From positions 1 to 52,935 of the forward strand of contig JAKAZI010000005.1 of NCBI GenBank assembly GCA_021809495.1: 52,935 bases of DNA, read 5' to 3'. Below, in pieces: positions 9,715-20,636 of this stretch. The stretch is from Actinomycetes bacterium. GTDB taxonomy: Bacteria > Actinomycetota > Acidimicrobiia > Acidimicrobiales > RAAP-2. The notes beneath the pieces were generated by a model. That model was not told the origin of the DNA, did no database searches, and saw only the letters and a program-made list of their open reading frames with translations. Each line of letters opens with the position of its first letter. Position 1 is the stretch's first letter. The position numbers were made by a program, and so were the translations under genes.

Positions 9715-11169
9715 ATGCACAGTGACCTGGGTGGTAACCGAGTGAGCGCGACGCTCGATCGACGCGTGAGTCGCGCGCGTCGTGGGGCGGTGCTGTGGAG
9801 TTCGATAGCTGTGTTCGCGGCCCTGGTGGTCGGGGCATCGCGGGTCGCGGGTGCGCCAACGGGATGGGGTGGCCCCTACTCGGTCGTGGCGACGACCTCA
9901 GAGGCCACGACGATCGTCGGGGTGTCGTGTGCGACCCCGACGTACTGCGTCGCCGTTGACGCGACCGGCAATACCTACACCTACGGTTCGTTCGGGTCAG
10001 CCCCGTTCCTACTCGCCAAGCACATTGACCCGCACGTCAACGGGAACGGCAACACGATGACGGGGATCTCGTGTCCGATCACGACCTTCTGCGTGGCGAT
10101 CGACAGTCAAGGGTACGCCCTCGTCTTCAACGGCGTGTCGTGGGGTGCGCCCACTCTGCTCGACGGCGACGGCCAGGGGTCGGTGCCGCTCCTGGGGGTT
10201 TCCTGTGCGAGCCCGTCCTTCTGCGTGGTCGTGGATGCGGCGACCAATGCCATCCTCTACCAATCGGGGACGTGGGCGAGTCCCCAGGATATCGATCCGC
10301 TGGCCCACGTAACCAGCGACCCACGGGTCTACGCGGTGTCGTGCTCGAGTGCCACCGACTGCTGGGCGGTCGACGGACAGGGCAACGCGATCATGTGGAA
10401 CGGCACGTCGTGGGCCCCGCCGCAGTTCATCGATGACGGGTACGGTTCATCGAGCGGCAACGTGGAAGCCATCACTGGCGTCTCGTGTCCCACCTCAACG
10501 TTCTGTATGGCGACGGACAACATGGGCGAGGCGCTGTCCTTCAACGGGTTCACGTGGAGCTTTTCGCCGCCCGGTCAGATCAATTCCGACTTCGACAACC
10601 TCGGCGACGTCTCGTGCTCTAGTGCGAACTTCTGCGTCGCGGCGTCGCGTGGTCCAACGGCATCGCCGTTCGCGGGCGCGGCGATCGTCTATCAGAACGG
10701 GGCGTGGGCCGCGCCGCTGATGCTGAATCCCACGAAGTCGAACCTCGGTGACATCTACGCCGTGTCGTGCGTCCTTGACATGTGCGCAGCGGGGAGCGCC
10801 GACGGGGCGATGTTCATCTACCAGGTCCCGACGCCGACTATTCGGATTGTGACGGCTCGCAGCGCCGTGCGCGGCAGTCGGGTCTCGGTCGCGATCAGTT
10901 GCGCACTGGGACCATGTCGCGGGACCGTTACCCTGGCCGGCGAGGTGAGGGTGGGATCGCGATCTCACCTCGCCGTTCTCGCGACCGGCCACTACGCACT
11001 GCCGCTCGTCGCGAGCGCTCCCTTCGCCATCGTCAACCTCGCCCTTACCGGTAACGGTTCACGTGCCTTCGCTCGAAGCGCTCAGCGGTCGGTCACGGTG
11101 CGGGTAACCGCTACCGTGAGCGGGGGTTCGCCCGTCGCCGCGTCGCTCAACGTGATCGCGCCGCGCTAG
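9715..11169 (+). CDS. Secreted repeat protein, seven SC-x-FC repeats, putative beta-propeller; paralogue of 3817..5070
   Basis: VSCATPTYCVAVDATGN, ISCPITTFCVAIDSQGY, VSCASPSFCVVVDAATN, VSCSSATDCWAVDGQGN, VSCPTSTFCMATDNMGE, VSCSSANFCVAASRG, VSCVLDMCAAGSADG; signal peptide near N-terminus. Confidence 0.75.
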   Translation: MHSDLGGNRVSATLDRRVSRARRGAVLWSSIAVFAALVVGASRVAGAPTGWGGPYSVVATTSEATTIVGVSCATPTYCVAVDATGNTYTYGSFGSAPFLLAKHIDPHVNGNGNTMTGISCPITTFCVAIDSQGYALVFNGVSWGAPTLLDGDGQGSVPLLGVSCASPSFCVVVDAATNAILYQSGTWASPQDIDPLAHVTSDPRVYAVSCSSATDCWAVDGQGNAIMWNGTSWAPPQFIDDGYGSSSGNVEAITGVSCPTSTFCMATDNMGEALSFNGFTWSFSPPGQINSDFDNLGDVSCSSANFCVAASRGPTASPFAGAAIVYQNGAWAAPLMLNPTKSNLGDIYAVSCVLDMCAAGSADGAMFIYQVPTPTIRIVTARSAVRGSRVSVAISCALGPCRGTVTLAGEVRVGSRSHLAVLATGHYALPLVASAPFAIVNLALTGNGSRAFARSAQRSVTVRVTATVSGGSPVAASLNVIAPR

Positions 11170-11432
11170 TCGATCAACCGAGGCACCGGAGACACCACGT
11201 TCGAGTTCGTCGACCCGCTCCGTGCGGATTGACCCGGCACAACCCGCTGTCGACACCTCGATAGACGGCGTTCCAGGGAATTTACGGCCACGACGTGCGC
11301 GAACGCGAGCGGTGGCGAACCGCGTGACACCGTAGAGGTGGCTCCGGGTCACGGCGAGGATGCGAGAGAAGACGCCGTTTCGCTTTCCGTGCCGTGACCA
11401 CAACGACGACCACTTTCTCATAGACTGGCCCA

Positions 11433-11912
11433 ATCGATTCCGTCATCGTCTTCGTCGCCAAGTACTTCCTCTTCCTTAGCGTGGCGGGGGTCGCCGTCTA
11501 TTGGTTGCGCGCGTCACGCCCCGTCAAGTTCACCCTCGCCTGGCAGCTCATCCTCGGCGGACTCATCGCGCTCGGTCTCGCGCGCCTCGGGGGCCACTTC
11601 TACTACGACACGCGACCCTTCGTCCGTGACCACGTCAAGCCGCTCTTCGCCCACGCGCCCGACAACGGGTTCCCCTCGGACCACGCCCTGCTGACCTCGT
11701 TCCTCGCCTATTCGTTCTGGCGATACTCCAAGCCCGTCTCGCTGGCCCTCTTGGTCAACGCCCTGCTCGTATCGGCCGCGCGCGTCGCCGCCCACGTGCA
11801 CAGCCCGATCGACATCGTCGGGTCCTTCGTCTTCTCGCTCATCGGCGCCTACGTCGTCACCCTGATCGACCGACGACTCGATCGCGGGCGTCACGCGCTG
11901 CCCCGTCACTGA
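11433..11912 (+). CDS. PAP2-superfamily phosphatase (undecaprenyl-diphosphatase/BcrC-like); candidate ATC start
   Basis: FYYDTRPFVRDHVKPLF, NGFPSDHALLTSFLA, VAAHVHSPIDIVGS are the three PAP2 motifs. Frame is open to 11424 and encodes a further TM segment (DSVIVFVAKYFLFL) upstream of the GTG at 11481; ATC 11433 is 6 nt after TAGACT. Confidence 0.75.
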   Translation: MDSVIVFVAKYFLFLSVAGVAVYWLRASRPVKFTLAWQLILGGLIALGLARLGGHFYYDTRPFVRDHVKPLFAHAPDNGFPSDHALLTSFLAYSFWRYSKPVSLALLVNALLVSAARVAAHVHSPIDIVGSFVFSLIGAYVVTLIDRRLDRGRHALPRH

Positions 11913-12812
11913 TCAGTGACCGGCGATGGCGCCGAGCAGCGTGCGCGCCAGGGGGCTGAGCTCGCTGTGAGCCCGCCAGACCGCGCGGATCGAGCGAGTC
12001 AGGTTCAGGCCCTCGACCGGCACCGCGACGAGTCGCCGGTCGGTTAGTTCCGCCTCGACCGCCAGACGGCTCAGCACCGCGGGTCCGAGCCGCGCGCTCA
12101 CGGCGGCCTTGATCGCCGTCGTGGAGGCGAACTCGACGGCGACCCTCGGGGCGAGGTCCACGTGCGCGAGGGCGCGAACCAGCACCTCGCGCGTGCCCGA
12201 TCCCGGCTCGCGGCTCACCAGTGGCGTGTCGGCGAGCATCGTCGCGGAGAGTGGCGTGCGCCGGCGGGCCCACGGGTGCCCGGGGGCGACCACGACGACG
12301 AGCTCGTCGCGGTAGACGGTGCGGCCCTGGAGTCCGGTGGGCAGTGACGAGCCCTCCACGAAGCCGAGGTCGACCTCGTCGCGCGCGAAGAGCGCGGCGA
12401 CTTCTTCGGAGTTGGCCATGCGCAGCGACACCGCCGTAGGCGTCGACGCATACAGCGGGGCGAGCCAGGTCGGCAGCAGGTACTCGGCGACGGTGAGGCT
12501 CGCGGCCAGGCGGAGCTGGGAGTCTTGGTCGGTGCGCAGCGCCCGGGCCCCACTGGCGAGGGCGCGCATGGCGGCGAGGACCTTGTCGGTCCAGCCGACG
12601 ACGGCAAGGCCGTCCTGGGTCAGTCGCGTGCCGGTCGTGTGTCGCTCGACGAGGCGCAGTTGCAGGGCCGACTCGAGGCCGCGGATGCGAACGCTCGCCG
12701 CGGGCTGGCTGATGCGGTGGGCCATGGCCGCTTGACGGATCGAACCGGTCTCGGCCACGCTCACGAGCAACTCGAGCGCGCCGATGTCGGGCCATTCGTC
12801 GCGCGTCGTCAT
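11913..12812 (-). CDS. LysR family transcriptional regulator (YeiE/CbbR-like)
   Basis: N-terminal HTH ALELLVSVAETGSIRQAAMAHRISQPAASVRIRGLESALQLRLVER; divergent from yeiH. Confidence 0.88.
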   Translation of the reverse strand: MTTRDEWPDIGALELLVSVAETGSIRQAAMAHRISQPAASVRIRGLESALQLRLVERHTTGTRLTQDGLAVVGWTDKVLAAMRALASGARALRTDQDSQLRLAASLTVAEYLLPTWLAPLYASTPTAVSLRMANSEEVAALFARDEVDLGFVEGSSLPTGLQGRTVYRDELVVVVAPGHPWARRRTPLSATMLADTPLVSREPGSGTREVLVRALAHVDLAPRVAVEFASTTAIKAAVSARLGPAVLSRLAVEAELTDRRLVAVPVEGLNLTRSIRAVWRAHSELSPLARTLLGAIAGH

Positions 12813-12831
12813 AACCAAAGATTATAACCAA
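12811..12831. promoter_or_regulatory. Direct repeats and -10 element in the LysR/yeiH divergent region
   Basis: ATAACCAA at 12811-12818 and 12824-12831 (13-bp period); on the minus strand TATAAT lies 8 nt before the LysR ATG. Confidence 0.5.
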
Positions 12832-12893
12832 GGTCCAATCGCCACCTACCCGGACCAGGTTCGCGCGTCGAGACTAGACGGCGAGGAGGTCCA

Positions 12894-13964
12894 ATGGCCA
12901 TCGAACCAATCGAGATTGAAGCACCGAGCGCACCGAGCGAGCCGGCCCCGGTACGACGCGCGACGCGCGTCGTACCGGGACTCGTGCTCGCGAGCGTTAT
13001 CGGCGTCGCGGCGACGGTCATCGCGCACGTCGCCCCGATCGTCGGCGCGCCGGTGATCGCCATCGTGATCGGCATCGCGGTCGCGCTCGTCCGCCCGGCC
13101 AGTGAGGCGTTGAAGCCGGGTCTGCACATGGCGAGCAAGCGCGTCCTGCAGGCCTCGATTATTCTGCTCGGCACAGGGCTCTCCCTGCACCAGGTGGCCT
13201 CGACGGGCGTCTCCTCACTGCCGGTGTTGCTCGGCACGCTCACGATCGCCCTCGGTTCCGCGTGGTTGATCGGTCGCTGGCTCGGGGTCGTCGGCGACGT
13301 GCGCACCCTCATCGGGGTCGGCACGGCTATCTGTGGCGCGTCTGCCATCGCGGCGACCGACGCGGTGATCGACGCGCCCGAGCGCGACGTCGCCTACGCG
13401 GTGGCGACGATCTTCACGTTCAACGTCGTGGCCGTGTTGACGTTCCCGCTCATGGGACACACGCTGCACCTCTCCCAGCACTCCTTCGGTCTGCTCGCGG
13501 GCACCGCGATCAACGACGTCTCCTCGGTCGTCGCGGCCGCCACGGTATACGGCCACGCCGCGTCCTCCTACGCGATCATCGTGAAGCTCTCCCGCACGCT
13601 GATGATCATCCCGATCGCGCTCTTTCTCGCATTCTGGCGCACGCGCGCCGAGGAGAAGCGCGAGGAGGCCGCCGGCGTCGTCGTGAACCGCGCGCGCCTC
13701 GTCAAGATCTTTCCCTGGTTCATCGTGTGGTTCGTTGGCGCTGTGATCCTCAACAGCGTCGGCGCGATCCCGGCCCACGTCAGCCACGACCTCGGCAACC
13801 TCGCCCAAGTCTTCATCGCCATCGCGCTGGCCGCCATTGGTCTGTCCACTCGGCTGCGCGACATCCGCCGCGCGGGGCTTCGCCCGCTCGCGCTCGGGGC
13901 GAGTCTGTGGGTCGTCGTAACCCTTTCGAGCCTCGCGCTCCAGGCTCTCACCGGCCAGGGGTAG
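12894..13964 (+). CDS. YeiH-family putative sulfate exporter (UPF0324)
   Basis: GLHMASKRVLQASIILLGTGLSL, GVGTAICGASAIAATDAVI, GTAINDVSSVVAAATVYG are UPF0324 signatures; ~10 TM; GGCGAGGAGG SD. Confidence 0.88.
   Translation: MAIEPIEIEAPSAPSEPAPVRRATRVVPGLVLASVIGVAATVIAHVAPIVGAPVIAIVIGIAVALVRPASEALKPGLHMASKRVLQASIILLGTGLSLHQVASTGVSSLPVLLGTLTIALGSAWLIGRWLGVVGDVRTLIGVGTAICGASAIAATDAVIDAPERDVAYAVATIFTFNVVAVLTFPLMGHTLHLSQHSFGLLAGTAINDVSSVVAAATVYGHAASSYAIIVKLSRTLMIIPIALFLAFWRTRAEEKREEAAGVVVNRARLVKIFPWFIVWFVGAVILNSVGAIPAHVSHDLGNLAQVFIAIALAAIGLSTRLRDIRRAGLRPLALGASLWVVVTLSSLALQALTGQG
12947..12979. repeat. Perfect 15-bp-stem hairpin inside the yeiH 5' coding region
   Basis: CCCGGTACGACGCGC-GAC-GCGCGTCGTACCGGG. 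Confidence 0.8.
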
Positions 13965-13997
13965 CGCGACCGGTCACGGGTAGCGAGACCGGTCACG
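13960..13997 (+). repeat. Two tandem 19-bp units across the yeiH stop codon
   Basis: GGTAGCGCGACCGGTCACG / GGTAGCGAGACCGGTCACG, followed by a partial GGTAGG; each contains palindrome GACCGGTC. Confidence 0.75.
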
Positions 13998-14023
13998 GGT
14001 AGGCCGCCGGGTACGATTGGTAT

Positions 14024-14233
14024 GTGATACGCGCAACGCGTCGTGGTGGTGCGATGATGCTGGTCATGTCGCGTCACGTGTTGGGTGATGAGCCCGATGA
14101 CGTTGAATTCTGGCGCGACGTTGAACCATCGCGCCGCGTCGCGGCGGTCGAAGTGCTGCGTCGACGTGTGGTCGGAGGTGGTGATGGACCTCGACCCCGA
14201 CTTCAACGAGTTTGTCGCGTCGTTCGTCGATAA
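14024..14233 (+). CDS. Small upstream partner of nucleotidyltransferase-like protein (DDVEFWRDVEPSRRVAAVEVLRRR...RLQRVCRVVRR)
   Basis: 69-aa ORF; GTG 14024 is 6 nt after TACGAT. Composition matches my recollection of the small proteins preceding this nucleotidyltransferase family. Overlaps the next gene by 50 nt. Confidence 0.6.
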   Translation: MIRATRRGGAMMLVMSRHVLGDEPDDVEFWRDVEPSRRVAAVEVLRRRVVGGGDGPRPRLQRVCRVVRR

Positions 14234-14630
14234 CGACGTCCGATTCCTCATCGTCGGTGGATACGCGCTCGCGGCTCACGGCCTACCGCGCTACACCGGA
14301 GACCTCGACGCATGGGTGTGGATCGACGCCGAGAACGCTCAACGCGTGGTGGCGGCGCTGACTTCGTTCGGATTCGGATCGCTCGGCCTCGAGGTGGACG
14401 ACTTCACACGTCCTGACGTGGTCGTGCAGCTGGGATATCCGCCACTGCGGATCGACGTCCTCACGTCGATCGATGGGGTACGTTTCGAAGCGGCGTGGCC
14501 GCGCCGCCTGATTGTCCCGATCGATGACCTCGACGTTCCGTTCATCAGTCGCGACGACTTGATCGCGAACAAGCGTGCAGCGGATCGACCACAGGATCGC
14601 GTGGACGTTGCTCGACTACTTCAACAGTGA
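14184..14630 (+). CDS. Nucleotidyltransferase-like protein (MNT/DUF6036-like fold), putative toxin-antitoxin-type component
   Basis: FNEFVASFVDNDVRFLIVGGYALAAHGLPRYTGDLDAWV...LGYPPLRIDVLTSIDGV...ISRDDLIANKRAADRPQDRVDV; GGAGG upstream of ATG 14184. Confidence 0.8.
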   Translation: MDLDPDFNEFVASFVDNDVRFLIVGGYALAAHGLPRYTGDLDAWVWIDAENAQRVVAALTSFGFGSLGLEVDDFTRPDVVVQLGYPPLRIDVLTSIDGVRFEAAWPRRLIVPIDDLDVPFISRDDLIANKRAADRPQDRVDVARLLQQ

Positions 14631-14773
14631 CGGTCTTCACGAACGTACGGTGAGCCTTCGACGGGCCGCTTTCGTTCTCAGTCGCCGGTCGCGACGTCGT
14701 GATTGGAGGACAACGAGTGCGGCGGTGATGCCGCGGTTTTGAGGCGTGGCGGGGCGAAGTAGCGTACGTGGCC

Positions 14774-15301
14774 ATGAACGAGAGCCTTCGCGTCGTGACG
14801 CTCTGTACTGGCAACGTTGCGCGTTCGGTCATGCTGGCTTCGATCCTCGAGGCCCTGGGCGCGGACTCGGGCCACCCACTCGAGACGCGCAGCGCCGGGA
14901 CCCACGCGATCGAGGGTTCCGCGGTGAGTGCGCGCACCCGTGACGCGCTGCTCGTGATCGACGAACTGGCCCCGACGTCGCTTAACGCGCACCGCAGCCA
15001 CCAGCTCGAGCTGGCTGACCTCGAATGGGCCGACCTGGTGCTCTGCGCCGAGGCCGACCACGTGCGCTACGTCCGTCGCGTCTTTCCCGCCTTCGCTCTC
15101 TCGTGCTGCACGCTCGGCCAGTTCGCGCGCCAGGCGCCACTCGATACGCCGTGGTCGACCCAGGTGGCGGTCGTCTCGGCCAACGACCCGGACCCCACCC
15201 TCGACGTCGTCGATCCAGCCGGTGGTGACCAGGCCGACTACGACGAGTGCGCGCGAACCCTCTTCGACCTCGCCCAGGTCTTTCTCACGGTGCTTGGCTA
15301 G
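14774..15301 (+). CDS. Low-molecular-weight protein tyrosine phosphatase family protein
   Basis: N-terminal VVTLCTGNVARSVM (C-x5-R-S P-loop) and ETRSAGTHAIEGSAVS. Confidence 0.8.
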   Translation: MNESLRVVTLCTGNVARSVMLASILEALGADSGHPLETRSAGTHAIEGSAVSARTRDALLVIDELAPTSLNAHRSHQLELADLEWADLVLCAEADHVRYVRRVFPAFALSCCTLGQFARQAPLDTPWSTQVAVVSANDPDPTLDVVDPAGGDQADYDECARTLFDLAQVFLTVLG

Positions 15302-15361
15302 GCGACGCTCCTCGCGGTGTGAGGAACCGCTCGCGTGGCGGGGACGAGTGAAAGCAGCAGC

Positions 15362-18705
<3,344 letters not shown>

Positions 18706-18709
<4 letters not shown>

Positions 18710-19365
18710 TCGCGACCGCCCGCCTCGTCGCCGGTAAGGACCTGCGCATCGAGTGGCGTAGCCGCGTCCTGCTCTGGCAGGTCGTGCCCTTTGGCGTGAT
18801 GGCCCTCGTCTTGAGCGGCCTCGCCCTCGGCCCCACGCGCGCCGGTCACTCGAGCGCCGGGCCGGGCCTGTTCTACCTCGTGGTCTTGCTCGTCACCCTG
18901 CTCGCGATCAACCGCAGCCAGGCGATCGAACGCACCCCGGGGACCCGCGCCTCGGTCTCGACCCTCGGGCTCGACCCGGGCGGGGTCTTCCTCGGCAAGG
19001 CCCTCGCGCTCGCCGTCGAGCTCTGGGTGATCGGCGCGGTGCTGCTCGCCGGGACCGTGCTGTTTCTGCACACCGCCCTCGCCGGGTCGCTCGAGGCGGT
19101 GCCGAGCCTCGTGCTGACGCTCGCCGCGCTGGCGGCGGCGGGGACCCTCTACGGGGCCCTGACCGGGGACGGGGCCGGTCCGACCACCCTGTTGCCGGTC
19201 CTCGCGCTGCCGGGCTTCGCGCCGCTGTTGATCGCGGGCGAGCGGTCCTTCTCAGCGGCGCTCGCGGGGGGGTCGCCGTGGGAGTGGTGGGTCATTACGC
19301 TGGTCGCGCTGGTCGCGTACCTCGCGGTCGGCGTACTCCTTTACGGTGTTCTCGAGGAATCGTGA
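18706..19365 (+). CDS. ccmB: Heme exporter permease CcmB
   Basis: [30 protein letters not shown]...; six TM; overlaps ccmA by GTGA. Confidence 0.88.
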
Positions 19366-20084
19366 TAAAACAACTCACTCAACGTCTACTCGGCCCGGTG
19401 ACCCTGGTCACCATGGCCCTCACGGTCTGGCTCGGACTCGTCGTGACCCCCCCGGACAAGGTCCAGGGCAACCTCGCGCGCCTCGTCTACGTGCACCCCG
19501 CGGTCGCCTGGGTGGCGCTCTACCTCTCCTTTGGCACCGCGACGATCGCGAGCGTGCTCTACCTGTGGCCGCGAACCCGATCCTTCACCGCCGACCGCGT
19601 GGCCCACAGCGCGATGGAGGTCAGCCTGGTCTTCATCGCGCTCACGCTGATAACCGGCTCGATCTGGGGACGGCCGACCTGGGGCGTCTGGTGGGCCTGG
19701 GACGCGAGGCTGACCTCGACGGCGATCCTCGGACTGCTCGCCGTGGGCTACCTCGCACTGCGGCGCGCCAACGACGACCCCGAACTGCGCGCCAAGCGCA
19801 GCGCGGTCTTCGCGGTGCTCTCGGCGATCAACGTGCCGATCATCCACTTCTCGGTGCTGTGGTGGAAGACCCTCCACCAGGGCGCGACGGTCTTCACGGC
19901 GAACCGCACGCTGCTGATTCACGGGATCATGGCCTGGACCCTGCTGATCAGTTTCGTCGCCTTCTCACTCGCCTACGCGTGGCTGCTGCGCGCGCGCTAC
20001 CGACTCGAGGTCGCGCGCGAACGGCTCGGGGCCGAGGCCATCGAGGGGGCGCTCGCCGCGCGGGTGCTCGAGGGCCGGTCGTGA
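19362..20084 (+). CDS. ccmC: Cytochrome c biogenesis protein CcmC
   Basis: WWD-type motif [30 protein letters not shown]; overlaps ccmB by GTGA. Confidence 0.93.
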   Translation: MIKQLTQRLLGPVTLVTMALTVWLGLVVTPPDKVQGNLARLVYVHPAVAWVALYLSFGTATIASVLYLWPRTRSFTADRVAHSAMEVSLVFIALTLITGSIWGRPTWGVWWAWDARLTSTAILGLLAVGYLALRRANDDPELRAKRSAVFAVLSAINVPIIHFSVLWWKTLHQGATVFTANRTLLIHGIMAWTLLISFVAFSLAYAWLLRARYRLEVARERLGAEAIEGALAARVLEGRS

Positions 20085-20173
20085 ACTACGTCCTCGCGGG
20101 CTACGCCTTCGCCTTCGGCGGCCTCGCCCTCTACGCCCTCTCGATCTGGTGGCGCGCCCGTGGCCGTCACTGA
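20081..20173 (+). CDS. ccmD: Small CcmD-like membrane protein (30 aa)
   Basis: [30 protein letters not shown]: single TM followed by basic tail, between ccmC and ccmE. Confidence 0.8.
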   Translation: MNYVLAGYAFAFGGLALYALSIWWRARGRH

Positions 20174-20636
20174 GTCCGAGCTCAGTCCGGTCGCGCCGCC
20201 TCCCACCGCGAGCCGTAGCCGGCGCCGTTCGATCCTCGTGCTCGTGGTGCTCGCGCTCGCGATCGTGGCGCTCCTCAGCCAGGGCCTCTTGCACAACCTC
20301 AACTACTTCAAGACCGTCGACGAGGTCCTCGCGAGCCGCGAGTCGATCGGCACCGGGGTGATCCGCCTCGAGGGCGTCGTCGAGCCCCACTCGATCCGGC
20401 GCAGCAACGTCGGCACCGACTTCGTCGTGACCGGGTCGCGGGGCTCGATCCCGGTCGCGGCCACCGGCACGCCGCCCCAGCTCTTCCAGGCGAACATCCC
20501 GGTCGTGGTGGTCGGCCACTTCGCCTCGGCGAGTTCGACGACGTTCCTCGGCAGCTCGATCATGGTCAAGCACACCGCGGCCTACATCGCCAAGTACCCC
20601 AGTCGGGTGAAGGCGCCCAATGGGACGGTGCGATGA
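20160..20636 (+). CDS. ccmE: Cytochrome c maturation protein CcmE (heme chaperone)
   Basis: N-terminal TM then OB-fold-like domain; heme-binding His kept in VKHTAAY (compare KHDENY). Confidence 0.82.
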   Translation: MAVTESELSPVAPPPTASRSRRRSILVLVVLALAIVALLSQGLLHNLNYFKTVDEVLASRESIGTGVIRLEGVVEPHSIRRSNVGTDFVVTGSRGSIPVAATGTPPQLFQANIPVVVVGHFASASSTTFLGSSIMVKHTAAYIAKYPSRVKAPNGTVR

